DNA from: Chloroflexota bacterium
GTDB taxonomy: Bacteria > Chloroflexota > Anaerolineae > 4572-78 > J111
NCBI GenBank assembly: GCA_016860845.1
Contig: BOKF01000013.1
Location: 1-64,000, forward strand
DNA: 64,000 bases
Reading direction: 5' to 3'
Each line of letters begins with the position of its first letter. Position 1 is the first letter of the stretch. The notes under the pieces are model-generated. The model made no database searches and was not told the DNA's origin. It worked only from the letters and a program-made list of their open reading frames with translations. A program made the position numbers and the translations under genes. Positions 15,448 through 25,619 of the stretch are shown in pieces.

Positions 15448-16074
15448 ATGAACATCGAATCTGATCAACTCATCATCGAACAAAAACAAAAACTCCTGGT
15501 GCAGCACCGGCGCAACCTCGACTACCTGGAGCAACAGGCCGCTTATTACGGTTTCAACGTTCCACTGGAAATTCACAACGCGCAAACGGCAGAACAGGAT
15601 AAGGTCGCCTCGCTGGAGCGGGATTTAGCGGCTCTGGGGGTGTCAGCTCAACCTCAACCAAACTGGCAAGCGCTGGTTATTGACTCCGATACCTCCTGGC
15701 GAAAAATCATCGTTGATAAGGTCAGCCAGTTGGGCGGCGCGGTCATCGAAGGCCAGACCGTACCAGCGGAGGAACAAGCCGGAACGCTGGCTAATTGTGC
15801 CATCGCTATTGTCGGCGTAACCCCACAAACAGAAAGTGATCCGGCAATTAGAGAATGGATCAAGGCTGTGGTAAAATTAAGCCATAACTTGCCTTTAATT
15901 TTGCTGGCAAGTTGGGCCGATCGTGATACACCGATTGCCCTGCGCCAGGCGCTGCGTGAGAACAAGATTAATGTGACCCCAACCACCATCTTCAAAGAAA
16001 ATTTTGACGTCTACTGGTTCTCACGGGTTGTAAATCAAATTTTAACCACCGAAAGGATTACGGGATTTGGGTAA
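15448..16074 (+). CDS. Coiled-coil EAD-like N-terminus plus degenerate receiver-like domain
   Basis: In this 208-residue protein, residues 8-63 (KLLVQHRRNLDYLEQQAAYY, then GFNVPLEI and a second helix) resemble the short helical adaptor often placed before NACHT, CHAT or TIR domains in Chloroflexota and cyanobacteria. That family link is from memory. Residues 72-200 have a CheY-like alternation (ALVIDSDTSWRKIIV, AIAIVGVTP, LPLILLASW) but no Asp at the expected phosphorylation strand end, so it may be a pseudo-receiver. It heads a three-gene unit whose other members are membrane-anchored DUF4230 proteins. The role is unknown. Confidence 0.65.
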   Translation: MNIESDQLIIEQKQKLLVQHRRNLDYLEQQAAYYGFNVPLEIHNAQTAEQDKVASLERDLAALGVSAQPQPNWQALVIDSDTSWRKIIVDKVSQLGGAVIEGQTVPAEEQAGTLANCAIAIVGVTPQTESDPAIREWIKAVVKLSHNLPLILLASWADRDTPIALRQALRENKINVTPTTIFKENFDVYWFSRVVNQILTTERITGFG

Positions 16075-16843
16075 GTGGAGGAGGATAGCGATTATCCTCG
16101 GCGGGGTGCTTTTTATCGGCCTGCTGGCAACAGTGGGGCTGATGGCCTATCGCTTGGGCCAGCAGAGCCTCGCCGGTAACGAGCCTGCCCCGACTGATGT
16201 CGCTCTGGCCTCCCCCTCAGCCACGAGCACCGCCGCTCAACCGCCCCCCGTTATCACCAACACCCCGACCGCTACGCCAACCCCCAGCCCAACCCCCGGC
16301 CCCACCAACACCCCCACGCCAACCCCCACCAACACCCCCATTCCCTCACCTACCCCTATCATCGTCAAGATCACCGAATTAGGCCGCCTGGAAACAACCG
16401 AATTTGCCATGCGCACCGTGATTGACCTGGAGAAGGATCCCAGCAATCTCTGGGAGCAACTGGTCGGTACGGATAAATTGATGTTGATTGCCGAAGGAGA
16501 AGTTGTGGCCGGGTTTGATCTGCAGAAGGTGGATCAAAAAAAGGATGTTAAAGTGCAGGGCGCGACGATAAAGCTCACCCTGCCCCCCCCCGAAATTTTG
16601 TACAGCCGCATTGACAACGAAAAATCTTACGTTTACGAGCGAAGAACCGGGCTGCTGGTCAAACCCGATCCCACCCTGGAAAGTCGCGCCCGCCTGCTGG
16701 CCGAGCAGAATCTGGTCGAGTGGGCCGAACAGCGCGGCATCTACCAAAAGGCGGAAGTCTCCGGCCGGGCCTATTTGGAGAATTTTTTACGCTCGTTGGG
16801 GTTTACTGACATCACGATTGAGGTAAAAAAGAAGGGTATATGA
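16067..16843 (+). CDS. Membrane-anchored DUF4230-type protein, paralogue 1
   Basis: The 258-residue protein has one N-terminal transmembrane helix (about 7-29; IAIILGGVLFIGLLATVGLM), a Pro/Thr-rich linker (about 55-98), then a globular domain with LGRLETTEFAMRTVIDLEK, EGEVVAGFDLQKV and YLENFLRSLGFTDITIEVKK, matching the DUF4230 pattern. It starts at TTG 16067, overlapping the previous stop, with AAAGGA upstream. The domain is probably extracytoplasmic. Its stop overlaps the next start (ATGA). Function unknown. Confidence 0.75.
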   Translation: MGKWRRIAIILGGVLFIGLLATVGLMAYRLGQQSLAGNEPAPTDVALASPSATSTAAQPPPVITNTPTATPTPSPTPGPTNTPTPTPTNTPIPSPTPIIVKITELGRLETTEFAMRTVIDLEKDPSNLWEQLVGTDKLMLIAEGEVVAGFDLQKVDQKKDVKVQGATIKLTLPPPEILYSRIDNEKSYVYERRTGLLVKPDPTLESRARLLAEQNLVEWAEQRGIYQKAEVSGRAYLENFLRSLGFTDITIEVKKKGI

Positions 16844-17502
16844 AGACACAACCACAGCGGCAGTACGCAGTATGGGGAGGCATTGCCGCCGCAGCCCTGG
16901 TTGGCATAGCTTTGATCGCCTTTTTTGTGGGCCGCCTTTTTCCACCGCCCCTCCCCCCCACGCCGACCCCCCTGCCGACCAACACCCCGCTTCCACCTCC
17001 TGTCGTTACGATCCAAAGTATCAAAGCCCAGGCCAAGCTGGCCACTATCGAGTATAATACCGTGACCGAAATTTATCGCGAAAATGTCCCCGAAGGTTGG
17101 CTGAATGATCTTTTGGGCACCAAAGAGCGCCTGTTGATGCTGGTCTATGGTGACGTTCAGGCCGGCTTTGATCTGGATAAGCTTAAAAAAGAAGATCTAT
17201 GGACCGACGGCAAGCGGGTCAGACTTGTTCTCCCCACGCCGGAAATTCTCAACTCCAGTATAGATTTTGACCGGACCCATATTGTTTACTATGAAAACAA
17301 TTTGATCCTCGAACAGAATAACCCCGATCTGCAAGGTGAGGCGCTGGAGGAGGCCCAAAAAGCAATCAGGGAAGCAGCCCTCAAAGAAGGTATTCTTGAT
17401 AAAGCAAACCTCCACGGCAAGCTTTACTACGAAAACTTCCTGCGCTCGCTCGGCTTCACCGAGGTTGAGGTGGTGACAAACGCGCAGGTTTTTGAAAAGT
17501 AG
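16840..17502 (+). CDS. Membrane-anchored DUF4230-type protein, paralogue 2
   Basis: The 220-residue paralogue of the preceding gene has a TM helix at about 9-31 (GIAAAALVGIALIAFFVG), a shorter Pro/Thr linker, and the same domain (KLATIEYNTVTEIYRE, YGDVQAGFDLDKLKKED, YYENFLRSLGFTEVEVV). The pair is a tandem duplication with equal architecture and ATGA coupling, suggesting that the two act together, possibly as a heteromer. This is inference. Confidence 0.75.
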   Translation: MKTQPQRQYAVWGGIAAAALVGIALIAFFVGRLFPPPLPPTPTPLPTNTPLPPPVVTIQSIKAQAKLATIEYNTVTEIYRENVPEGWLNDLLGTKERLLMLVYGDVQAGFDLDKLKKEDLWTDGKRVRLVLPTPEILNSSIDFDRTHIVYYENNLILEQNNPDLQGEALEEAQKAIREAALKEGILDKANLHGKLYYENFLRSLGFTEVEVVTNAQVFEK

Positions 17503-17609
17503 ACTCCTTTGTTATTTTCAGACAACTTGAATAAAATTCTACTGCGTGTTGCGTGTTCCGTTAAACTTATACACTATGCGAAATCTATAAAATTAACTCG
17601 GAGTAAACG

Positions 17610-19127
17610 ATGCCTACAGCTTTACTTTCAGTCTCAAATAAGCGCGGGGTGGTTGATTTTGCCCGCAGCCTGGCCGAGTTGGGCTGGGACTTTATTGCCA
17701 GCGGCGGCACGGCCAAAGCCTTGAGCGAGGCCGGGCTGAATGTGACCGATGTAGCCAACGTCACCGGCGCGCCGGAAATGTTGGGCGGGCGGGTCAAAAC
17801 ACTGCACCCGGTCATTCACGCCGGCATTCTGGCCCGGCCGATTGAAGAAGATCGGGCAGAACTGGCGGAGCACCATATCCGCGAGATTGATATGGTCGTT
17901 TGCAACCTCTATCCTTTTCAACAGACCGTGGCCCAGCCCAACGTATCGCTCAACGAGGCCATCGAGCAAATTGATATTGGCGGCGTGGCCCTGCTTCGTG
18001 CGGCCGCCAAGAACTTTGTCCGGGTCACCGTTATCTGCGACCCGGCGGATTATGTCCCGGTTGCCGAGGAACTCCATCAAAACGGTTTTATTTCGCTGGC
18101 CCGCCGGACCGAATTGGCCCACAAAGCATTTGCCCACACGGCCCGCTATGACGCCGCGATTACCAACTATCTTTCCCGGCAGACCGGTGCGGACCTGCCG
18201 CCCACCCTGACCGCCTCCCTAGTGAAAGTCCAGGAGATGCGCTACGGCGAAAACCCTCACCAGGCCGCCGCTTTGTATGCCGCGGATGAGACCGTCGGCC
18301 CGCTGGGAGGGACGCTGCTGCAAGGCAAGGCGCTCAGCTACAACAATATGCTGGATCTGGACGCGGCCTGGCAGGCGGTTCAATCCTTCCAGGAAGCCAG
18401 TGTGGTCATCGTCAAGCATCTCTCCCCGTGCGGCATCGCCAATGCGGCTGACCTGGCGACCGCCTTTTCCCTCGCCCTGGTTTCGGACCCAGTCAGTGCG
18501 TTTGGGGGTGTAATTGCGGTTAACCGCGAATTTGACGAAGCGGCGGCGAAGGCATTGGGTGATTTGTTCGTCGAAGCGATTGCTGCGCCGGCTTTTAGCG
18601 AGAAAGCTCGAGAGATGCTGGCAAGCCGTAAGAACTGCCGCCTGTTGGCTATTCCAGAACCAATTGTAACGGCAGTCGAGTTCCGAACCGTGGCCGGCGG
18701 TCTTCTGGCCCAACAGCGCGACTCCGGCGACCCGCCGAATACAGAATGGCAGGTCGTGACCGAACGCCAGCCCTCGCCAGCCGAGCTGACCGCTCTAAAA
18801 TTCGCATGGCGGGCCTGCCAGCACGTCAAGAGCAATGCGATTGTTTTTGCCGTTGATACGGCGACTGTAGGCATTGGCGGCGGTTTAACCAGCCGGGTGG
18901 ATGCGGTTAAGCTGGCGACCAGCAAAGCGGGAGACAGAGCCAGGGGCGCAGTGATGGCCTCCGATGCTTTCTTCCCTTTCCCCGATGGGATTGAAACGGC
19001 GGCGGCGGCCGGTGTTACGGCGGTGATTCAGCCAGGCGGCTCGGTTCAGGACAAAACGGTGATTGAAGCGGCCAACCGGCTGGGGCTGGCTATGATTTTT
19101 ACGGGCGTAAGGCACTTCAGACACTAA
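17610..19127 (+). CDS. purH: Bifunctional AICAR formyltransferase/IMP cyclohydrolase
   Basis: This enzyme carries out the last two steps of IMP synthesis. The 505 residues comprise an MGS-like cyclohydrolase domain (about 1-130; ALLSVSNKRGVVDFARSLAE, RVKTLHPVIHAGIL) and an AICAR transformylase domain (about 190-505; RYGENPHQAAALY, VKHLSPCGIANAADL, SDAFFPFPDGIETAAAAGVT). The KHxNPCG motif has Ser for Asn. It uses the AICAR by-product of HisF/HisH encoded upstream. GGAG precedes the ATG. No convincing -35/-10 pair was found in the 107-bp gap before it. Confidence 0.96.
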   Translation: MPTALLSVSNKRGVVDFARSLAELGWDFIASGGTAKALSEAGLNVTDVANVTGAPEMLGGRVKTLHPVIHAGILARPIEEDRAELAEHHIREIDMVVCNLYPFQQTVAQPNVSLNEAIEQIDIGGVALLRAAAKNFVRVTVICDPADYVPVAEELHQNGFISLARRTELAHKAFAHTARYDAAITNYLSRQTGADLPPTLTASLVKVQEMRYGENPHQAAALYAADETVGPLGGTLLQGKALSYNNMLDLDAAWQAVQSFQEASVVIVKHLSPCGIANAADLATAFSLALVSDPVSAFGGVIAVNREFDEAAAKALGDLFVEAIAAPAFSEKAREMLASRKNCRLLAIPEPIVTAVEFRTVAGGLLAQQRDSGDPPNTEWQVVTERQPSPAELTALKFAWRACQHVKSNAIVFAVDTATVGIGGGLTSRVDAVKLATSKAGDRARGAVMASDAFFPFPDGIETAAAAGVTAVIQPGGSVQDKTVIEAANRLGLAMIFTGVRHFRH

Positions 19128-19314
19128 AAGCAAGCTGTATTTTTCCCCAAAAATCCCTACCAATACTAATTGGTGTAGAATTTTATGGGAGTTGACTGAA
19201 AGTTTTTGCACCTGGGGCGTATAAGTAGGTTAACTCCAATAAATTGTACCCTTAAGTACTATCTATTTTTCGGACATTTTGGTCTAAAAGTATAAGGATT
19301 ACTCCGAATTAGGT

Positions 19315-19343
19315 TTGAATTTTTCCCGGCACTTTGCTAGAAT
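19315..19343 (+). promoter_or_regulatory. Candidate promoter of the prkA operon
   Basis: TTGAAT (19315-19320), 17 bp, TAGAAT (19338-19343). It would give a 5' leader of about 350 nt before prkA. The gap 19128-19703 holds no convincing gene; upstream of the promoter is AT-rich sequence without a recognised element. Confidence 0.5.
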
Positions 19344-19382
19344 ATCAGTATTGATCGAGTTTGCAGACAATTAACGCTCAAG

Positions 19383-19500
19383 GTTCTAGCCTACCGGTTA
19401 TCTATATTTGAGCAAACGTCAGCATCGTCAAAACCGTAATTTAAATCCTCAAAATTTCTCCGCTTTCCTGGAGGCTAGAACTCAGGTCGTAACGCAGACC
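19383..19500 (+). ncRNA. Structured part of the long prkA leader
   Basis: GTTCTAGCCT (19383-19392) is exactly complementary to AGGCTAGAAC (19472-19481), and GGTC/GACC (19485-19500) forms a second small hairpin. Further GC-rich pairing (GCAGGCCTGGCAGGGC) follows near 19535. No known riboswitch class is recognised. It may be a regulatory leader or simply a long UTR. Confidence 0.35.
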
Positions 19501-19703
19501 GATCCAAAAGCGTGCTTGTCCATCCTGCTTGGTTGCAGGCCTGGCAGGGCGCAAGGAGTGAGAGCCAAGGGAAAATTTTGCCACAGTAACAATTAAATAC
19601 ACGTAGCACATCCTGATTGCGATTCTTAAAGACGATATATCAACAACGGATTAACGTTAAAAGATAGTAAGGCAATAAGCCCCGGAGGGGGCAGGAGGAG
19701 CAA

Positions 19704-21878
19704 ATGTCAGTAAAAGATGGAGCGTCTTTGTTACGGCTGGTGGGCGAGCTGCAAGACCAGAAACGCTTTCAAGAGCTTAACTGGAGTGGTTCGTTTCAGG
19801 ATTACCTGGATGTCGTTGCCAAAAATCCGCGCATCACGCGGAATGCATTCCAGCGCATCTACGATATGATCATGGAGTACGGCAGCGACGAGTTTGAAGA
19901 CGCTAAGAAGCGCCTGACGCGCTACCGCTTTTTCAGTGACTCATCCTTTGACGGCGACGATGCCATCTTTGGCCTGGAAATCTCGCTGATGCGCCTGGTC
20001 AACTTTTTCAAAGCAGCGGCTAAAGGCTATGGCACGGAAAAGCGGGTGTTGCTGCTGCACGGCCCGGTGGGTTCATCCAAAAGCACCATCGTGCGCCGCT
20101 TGAAACGAGGGATGGAACATTACAGCCGCACCGAAAATGGGGCCCTCTATACTTTCGACTGGTATCTGGGTGAGCTACCCGAAGACGGCGAAATTCCCGC
20201 CGATTTCTACAAAGTTGGCCTGGGGACTCAGTTGACCGGCGTTGCCGCCCAGATTGGCGAGCTGACACTCAGCCCTGGCAAGGTTGAACACCACCGCGAG
20301 GGGCCACGGGGAGAGTGGGAACACTGCCCCATGAATGAAGAGCCGCTCCATCTCATCCCTCTGGAGATGCGTGATCGTTTCCTGGCCAGCTTTAACGAAG
20401 ATCGGCCTCCCGAAGAGCAAATCCACATTGTCGGCGACCTGTGCCCGCCCTGCCGCTATCACCAACGCGAATTGATGCGCCGTTATGACGGCGACTGGAC
20501 CAAAATGGCCCGCCACATCCGGGTCCGCCGCTTGGTCTTCAGCGAGCAAGACCGGGTTGGCATCGGCACCTTCCAGCCCAAAGACGAGAAAAATCAGGAC
20601 TCGACCGAACTGACCGGCGATATCAATTACCGTAAAATCGCCATCTATGGCAGTGACAGCGACCCGCGCGCTTTCAACTTCGATGGCGAGTTCAACATCG
20701 CCAACCGGGGCATCATCGAGTTTATCGAAATGCTCAAACTGGATGTCGCCTTCCTCTACGACTTGCTGGGCGCCAGCCAGGAACATAAAATCAAATCCAA
20801 GAAATTTGCCCAAACCGATATTGACGAAGTCATCATCGGCCACACCAACGAGCCGGAATATCGCCGCCTGGAGAACAACGAATTTATGGAGGCGCTCAAA
20901 GACCGGACGGTGCGGATTGACGTGCCCTACATCACCAAGCTCAAAGATGAAATTAAAATCTACGAGCGTGACTTCAATTCTAACAAGGTACTGGTCCACA
21001 TTGCCCCGCACACCCTGGAAATGGCGGCGATGTGGGCGGTCCTGACCCGGCTGGAAGAACCCAAAAAAGCCAATCTAACCCTGATGCAAAAGCTTAAGCT
21101 GTACGACGGCAAATCGCTGCCCGGTTTCACCGAGGACAACATTAAAGAACTGCGCAAAGAAGCCCAACACGAGGGCATGGAGGGCATCAGCCCGCGCTAT
21201 GTTCAGGATAAAATCAGCAATGCCCTGGTCAATTTTCAGCAGGATGGCTACATCAACCCCTTTATGGTTCTCAACGAACTGGAGTCGGGCCTCAAGAATC
21301 ACCCGCTCATTACCAATGAAGATGAGCGCCAGAGTTACCGCGAGCTGCTGTCCGTAGTGAAAGAGGAGTATACGGAGATTGTAAAGAACGAAGTCCAGCG
21401 AGCCATCAGCGCCGACGAAGAAGCCATCAAACGGTTGTGTGCCAACTATATTGACAATATTAAAGCATACACTCAGCACGAGAAGGTGGTCAACAAATTT
21501 ACCGGCCAAGCCGAAGAGCCGGATGAGCGGCTGATGCGCAGTATCGAGAAAAAGATTGACATTCCCGACAGCCGCAAAGATGATTTCCGGCGCGAGATTA
21601 TGAACTACATCGGCGCTCTGGCCATCGAAGGCAAGACTTTCGACTACAGGACTAACGAACGGCTGCACAAGGCCCTGGAACTCAAACTCTTTGAGGACCA
21701 GAAGGACAGCATTAAGCTGACCTCCCTGGTGAGCCGGGTGGTTGATAAGGATACCCAGGAGAAAATTGATGTAGTCAAGGCCCGCCTGGTGAAAAACTTT
21801 GGCTACAACGAGCAAAGCGCCACCGACGTGCTCAACTACGTCGCCAGCATTTTTGCCCGCGGCGATGCGAATGAATAA
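19704..21878 (+). CDS. prkA: PrkA-family serine protein kinase (YeaG-like)
   Basis: The 724-residue protein has an AAA-type N-terminal domain with Walker A-like [20 protein letters not shown] (about 117-134) and a Cys/His cluster [14 protein letters not shown] (about 250), then the C-terminal PrkA kinase-like domain ([20 protein letters not shown] region and DGKSLPGF onward). It is longer than E. coli YeaG (about 640). The order prkA-yeaH-spoVR is the conserved stress/starvation trio (yeaG-yeaH-ycgB in enterobacteria). A strong SD, AGGAGG, precedes the ATG. Targets are unknown here. Confidence 0.93.
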   Translation: MSVKDGASLLRLVGELQDQKRFQELNWSGSFQDYLDVVAKNPRITRNAFQRIYDMIMEYGSDEFEDAKKRLTRYRFFSDSSFDGDDAIFGLEISLMRLVNFFKAAAKGYGTEKRVLLLHGPVGSSKSTIVRRLKRGMEHYSRTENGALYTFDWYLGELPEDGEIPADFYKVGLGTQLTGVAAQIGELTLSPGKVEHHREGPRGEWEHCPMNEEPLHLIPLEMRDRFLASFNEDRPPEEQIHIVGDLCPPCRYHQRELMRRYDGDWTKMARHIRVRRLVFSEQDRVGIGTFQPKDEKNQDSTELTGDINYRKIAIYGSDSDPRAFNFDGEFNIANRGIIEFIEMLKLDVAFLYDLLGASQEHKIKSKKFAQTDIDEVIIGHTNEPEYRRLENNEFMEALKDRTVRIDVPYITKLKDEIKIYERDFNSNKVLVHIAPHTLEMAAMWAVLTRLEEPKKANLTLMQKLKLYDGKSLPGFTEDNIKELRKEAQHEGMEGISPRYVQDKISNALVNFQQDGYINPFMVLNELESGLKNHPLITNEDERQSYRELLSVVKEEYTEIVKNEVQRAISADEEAIKRLCANYIDNIKAYTQHEKVVNKFTGQAEEPDERLMRSIEKKIDIPDSRKDDFRREIMNYIGALAIEGKTFDYRTNERLHKALELKLFEDQKDSIKLTSLVSRVVDKDTQEKIDVVKARLVKNFGYNEQSATDVLNYVASIFARGDANE

Positions 21879-21940
21879 GCGAATAAGCGAATGAGCGAAT
21901 AGGCGAACAAAATTTTCGCCATTCGTTCATTCGTCATTCC
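21873..21940. repeat. Word-repeat hairpin (family A, GCGAATAAGCGAAT)
   Basis: The left arm is GAATAAGCGAATAAGCGAAT followed by GAGCGAATAGGCGAA. The right arm is TTCGCCATTCGTTCATTCGT followed by CATTC. The prkA stop lies inside the left arm. Words recur at 10797-10823 and 53899-53946. Confidence 0.85.
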
Positions 21941-21951
21941 TGAAAGGACCT

Positions 21952-23055
21952 ATGCAAAGAGTCCAACGTGACCTAAACCGTTTCCGCCACATCGTGCGGG
22001 GACACATCAAAAAAAATCTACGGAAGTACATGTCGCAGGGGGAAATGATCGGCCGGCAGGGCAAAAAACTGGTCAGCATCCCCGTGCCCCAAATTGATAT
22101 TCCCCAATTCCGCTATGGGGCCAGGCAGGGCGGCGGCGTTGGCCAGGGTGACGGCGACGTCGGCACCCCGATTGGCCAGGGCGACCCGCTGCCGGGCCAG
22201 GGCCAGGCCGGCAGCGAGCCGGGCCAGCACATCCTGGAAGTGGATGTCAGCCTGGAAGAACTGGCCCAAATTTTGGGCGAGGAGCTACAACTGCCCAAAA
22301 TTGAACCGCGCGGCACCAAAAACATTATCAGCGAACGCAGCAAATACAACCGCATCCGGCGAGTCGGCCCCGACAGCCTGATCCACTTTAAACGCACTTA
22401 CAAAGAGGCCCTGCGCCGGCAAATCAGCAGCGGCGAGTACAACCCCAGCGACCCGGTCATTGTCCCCATTCGGGATGATACCCGCTATCGTTCCTGGAAA
22501 GAGGAATGGCTGCCCGAAAGCAACGCCGTGATTATCTACATGATGGACGTATCCGGCTCGATGGGCACCGAGCAGAAAGAGCTGGTCCGGATCACCGCCT
22601 TTTGGATTGAAACCTGGCTGCGCAGCCAGTACAAGCAAATTGAAATTTGCTACGTTGTCCACGATGCAGCAGCCAAAGAAGTTGACCAGCATGCCTTTTA
22701 CCATCTGCGCGAGGGCGGCGGCACCAAAATTAGCAGCGCCTACAAGCTCTGCAACGAAATCATTGACGAACGCTACTCGCCGGTAGAATGGAACATCTAT
22801 CCGTTTCACTTCAGCGATGGCGATAACTGGGGCGACGGCGATACGCACCAATGTGTCGAGCTATTGGAGAAGGAATTGCTGCCCAAGAGCAACCAGTTTT
22901 GTTACGGGCAGGTGCGCAGCAGTTACGGCTCCGGCAGCTTTGCCCACGACTTGAGCCACTGGTTAGGCGACGAAGAGAAGCTGGTTGTTTCCGAAATTGC
23001 AGCCCGTGAGAATGTTTATGATGCGATCAAGAGCTTTTTAGGGAAGGGACGTTAA
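21952..23055 (+). CDS. yeaH: YeaH/YhbH-family DUF444 protein
   Basis: The 367-residue protein has a basic N-terminus ([20 protein letters not shown]), a low-complexity Gly/Gln/Asp-rich stretch (about 57-93), then a von Willebrand A-like domain with an intact MIDAS DxSxS in [17 protein letters not shown] (Asp199). The family accompanies PrkA and SpoVR. Function is unproven, probably as partner of the kinase. AAAGGA precedes the ATG, and spoVR starts directly after its stop. Confidence 0.9.
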   Translation: MQRVQRDLNRFRHIVRGHIKKNLRKYMSQGEMIGRQGKKLVSIPVPQIDIPQFRYGARQGGGVGQGDGDVGTPIGQGDPLPGQGQAGSEPGQHILEVDVSLEELAQILGEELQLPKIEPRGTKNIISERSKYNRIRRVGPDSLIHFKRTYKEALRRQISSGEYNPSDPVIVPIRDDTRYRSWKEEWLPESNAVIIYMMDVSGSMGTEQKELVRITAFWIETWLRSQYKQIEICYVVHDAAAKEVDQHAFYHLREGGGTKISSAYKLCNEIIDERYSPVEWNIYPFHFSDGDNWGDGDTHQCVELLEKELLPKSNQFCYGQVRSSYGSGSFAHDLSHWLGDEEKLVVSEIAARENVYDAIKSFLGKGR

Positions 23056-24552
23056 ATGAAAAAGACTCGCCTTCCTGCCGATTTGCAGGCGGCCTGGGAG
23101 CAGATTGAGCAGTATGCCGTCGAGTATGGGCTGGACTTCTTTCCGATTATCTTTGAGGTACTCGATTACAAGACCCTCTACGAGGTGGCCGCGATGGGCG
23201 GCTTTCCGATCCGTTATCCGCACTGGCGGTTCGGGATGGAGTTTGACCAGCTTTCCAAGGGTTACGCTTACGGCCTGAGCGTCATCTATGAGATGGTCAT
23301 CAACACCAATCCATCCTATGCCTACCTGCTGGAAGGCAACGAGATGGTGACCCAGAAGATGGTCATGGCTCATGTCGCGGCGCACGTAGATTTTTTCAAA
23401 AACAACATGTGGTTTGCTCCCACCAACCGCAAAATGCTCGACGAGATGGCCAACCATGCCAGCCGGATCCAGCGTCTGATTAACCGCTACAATTATGAAA
23501 TGATCGAGGAATTTATTGACGTCTGCCTCTCCCTGGAGAATCTGATTGATTACCACGCTCCCTACATCCGGCGTCCGGAAGCGCAGACGCCCGTTTCTAT
23601 TTCCGCCGAAGAGAAAGAACAGCCGCCGGTCGAAGGTCTTAAGGTTGAGCGCAGTTACATGCGCAACTACATCAACCCGCCGGAGTTCCTGGAACAGCAA
23701 CGCCAGAAATTAGCCGAGGAGCAGCAAAAGGCTCGTCACTTTCCCGAGAATCCACAAAAAGACATCCTGCTCTTCCTGCTGAACTACGCTCCCCTGGAAC
23801 GGTGGCAGCATACCATCCTGGAAATTGTCCGTGACGAGGCTTACTACTACGCGCCGCAAGGCATGACTAAAATTATGAATGAAGGCTGGGCGTCGTACTG
23901 GCATAGCCAAATTATGACCCAAAAGGCGTTGACCGACGCCGAGGTAGTCAGCTTTGCCGACCACCATGCCGGAGTTGTCGCCACCAGTCCCGGCCGGCTG
24001 AATCCCTATAAGCTGGGCCTGGAACTGTTACGGAACATCGAGGATCGCTGGGACAAGGGCAAGTTTGGCAAGGAGTACGAGGAGTGCGACGATATCAAGG
24101 CCAAACGCAACTGGGACCGGCAGCTTGGGCTGGGACGGCAGAAGCTTTTTGAAGTTCGCAGACTCTACAACGACGTGACTTTTATTGACGAGTTCTTGAC
24201 CCCAGATTTCGCCGTCGAGCAAAAATTGTTCACCTACCGCTACAATCGCAATCATGATGTCTACGAGATTGCTTCGCGGGAGTTTAAGGCGATCAAAGAA
24301 AAGTTGCTCTTTCAATTGACAAATTTTGGACAACCCTTTATATATGTAGAGGATGGCAATTACCATAACCGGGGTGAGTTATATCTACGCCACCGTCATG
24401 AGGGGGTTGACTTAAAACAAGATTACGCCCGCGATACCTTGCGTAACATCCAGCGCATCTGGACCAGGCCGGTAAATCTAGAGACGGTGATAGACGATAA
24501 AAAGGTAATGATCTCATTTGATGGAAGTGATTTTAAGGAGAAAAAGCTTTGA
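23056..24552 (+). CDS. spoVR: SpoVR family protein
   Basis: The 498-residue protein has typical SpoVR signatures: [52 protein letters not shown] and [15 protein letters not shown]. Coding begins immediately after yeaH (no gap), with GGGAAGGGACG as SD, which implies co-translation. In Bacillus the family is linked to spore cortex; in non-sporulating bacteria it belongs to the PrkA stress module, the likely situation here. Confidence 0.94.
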   Translation: MKKTRLPADLQAAWEQIEQYAVEYGLDFFPIIFEVLDYKTLYEVAAMGGFPIRYPHWRFGMEFDQLSKGYAYGLSVIYEMVINTNPSYAYLLEGNEMVTQKMVMAHVAAHVDFFKNNMWFAPTNRKMLDEMANHASRIQRLINRYNYEMIEEFIDVCLSLENLIDYHAPYIRRPEAQTPVSISAEEKEQPPVEGLKVERSYMRNYINPPEFLEQQRQKLAEEQQKARHFPENPQKDILLFLLNYAPLERWQHTILEIVRDEAYYYAPQGMTKIMNEGWASYWHSQIMTQKALTDAEVVSFADHHAGVVATSPGRLNPYKLGLELLRNIEDRWDKGKFGKEYEECDDIKAKRNWDRQLGLGRQKLFEVRRLYNDVTFIDEFLTPDFAVEQKLFTYRYNRNHDVYEIASREFKAIKEKLLFQLTNFGQPFIYVEDGNYHNRGELYLRHRHEGVDLKQDYARDTLRNIQRIWTRPVNLETVIDDKKVMISFDGSDFKEKKL

Positions 24553-24596
24553 GTATCGTCCAAGCAGAAGTTACTCATCAGTAATGGAGGCAATGC

Positions 24597-25139
24597 ATGA
24601 ACCTTGCTAAACGAGTCGTCACCCAACTTGAACAACTGGTCACTAAAGGCCCCCAGCATATTGACGCTGTGCTTCTCAATTCACCTCAACCAGGCTACAT
24701 CATCGGCGTGCCTGCGGCAGACCAAGAACCTGGCGCGACCATCACCCTGGAAGCCTACGATCGCTACAGCGTCACCTTGCGCCAGTTGGAAGTCAGTTAT
24801 GGCCCTTCATCGCCGGACGAGGGCTATGACGAGGCCTATCTGCGTCGCAGCGCCGAGCGAGCCGCCAGCCGCTTGACCTATCTGGAAGAACCCCTGCTCC
24901 TGCTAGAGTTCGACCCCGCCGAAAAGCTGGCCCAACTGCGCAGCAACCCACCCCATCAGGAAAATGAGGCGCTGACTTACTGGGAGCTCTTTATGTGGGC
25001 TGAACCGCAGCTCCGGGTCAGATTAGCCCGCTATCGCTGGCAGCCCGGGCAGGGACGCGAACAGATAACCTATCCGGCTACCTTTGCAACTCTGGGCCGC
25101 CTGGCGCAAGATTTGGCGCTGAGTATAATAGAAGAATAA
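24597..25139 (+). CDS. Hypothetical protein after spoVR
   Basis: The 180 residues have no recognised family. It is soluble and acidic, with an N-terminal helix (KRVVTQLEQLVTKG), a beta-rich middle (YIIGVPAADQEPGATITLEA) and a helical C-terminus. ATGGAGG (24585-24590) lies 6 bases before ATG 24597. It is 44 bases behind spoVR on the same strand, so it is probably the fourth gene of the stress operon. Confidence 0.65.
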   Translation: MNLAKRVVTQLEQLVTKGPQHIDAVLLNSPQPGYIIGVPAADQEPGATITLEAYDRYSVTLRQLEVSYGPSSPDEGYDEAYLRRSAERAASRLTYLEEPLLLLEFDPAEKLAQLRSNPPHQENEALTYWELFMWAEPQLRVRLARYRWQPGQGREQITYPATFATLGRLAQDLALSIIEE

Positions 25140-25141
25140 AT

Positions 25142-25199
25142 GAAGGGCTGGAAGGAAGGCTGGTAAATCTCTCCAACCTTCCAAACCTCCAGCCTTCCC
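25142..25199. repeat. Word-repeat hairpin (family D, GGAAGGCTGG)
   Basis: The left arm is GAAGGGCTGGAAGGAAGGCT followed by GG. The right arm is CCAACCTTCCAAACCTCCAG followed by CCTTCC. The same words occur at 10747-10786. Confidence 0.8.
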
Positions 25200-25232
25200 A
25201 TGTTCTCAATAAATATTTTAGGAGGAAGTTGA

Positions 25233-25469
25233 ATGCCACTCTATGAATATTACTGTGCCGATTGCCGCACCAAGTTTGAGGCCTTGCGCCCGATGAATAA
25301 GGCCGACAGCGCCATTCAATGTAAAAGCTGCGAGAGTATGCGCACCTCGCGCGTGTTATCGTTGTTTGCCACCCACACCAAAGCCGAAGGGAGCAGCTCG
25401 ATTGCCCCTAACCTCAGCGGCAATCGAGGCGGCGGCTGCTGCGGCGGTCACTGCGGTTGCGGCCATTAA
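25233..25469 (+). CDS. FmdB-type zinc ribbon protein
   Basis: The 78-residue protein begins MPLYEYYCADCRTKFEAL and has a second CKSCES pair, giving the CxxC...CxxC zinc ribbon of the FmdB family. It ends with a Gly/Cys/His-rich tail (GGGCCGGHCGCGH) that may bind metal. A strong SD, AGGAGG, precedes the start. Family members are small putative regulators; the target is unknown. Confidence 0.88.
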   Translation: MPLYEYYCADCRTKFEALRPMNKADSAIQCKSCESMRTSRVLSLFATHTKAEGSSSIAPNLSGNRGGGCCGGHCGCGH

Positions 25470-25470
25470 G

Positions 25471-25520
25471 CGGTAGACAGTAGACAACCGACGGTAGACA
25501 GGGAGTTCTGTCTACCGTTT
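25471..25520. repeat. Word-repeat hairpin (family F, GGTAGACAG)
   Basis: CGGTAGACAGTAGACAACCG followed by ACGGTAGACAG, then TTCTGTCTACCG in inverse orientation. It is the only copy of this word family in the window. Confidence 0.75.
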
Positions 25521-25619
25521 GTTATTTTTCGTCCAGTAGGGTTCAAAAACTCGAAAATTTGGGAGAAAGGGTGTGGTTACTTCCCCGCTTCAAGTTGGAG
25601 GAGGGTTAATCGGCAAGTG

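Noticed and set aside
16230..16365. CCAACCCC-type repeats in the DUF4230 gene as a DNA repeat element
   Set aside because: They encode the Pro/Thr linker that follows the membrane helix and recur by codon bias, not as an independent element.
19408..19596. A 62-residue open frame in the prkA leader
   Set aside because: No usable SD, basic random-looking composition, and it overlaps the structured region.
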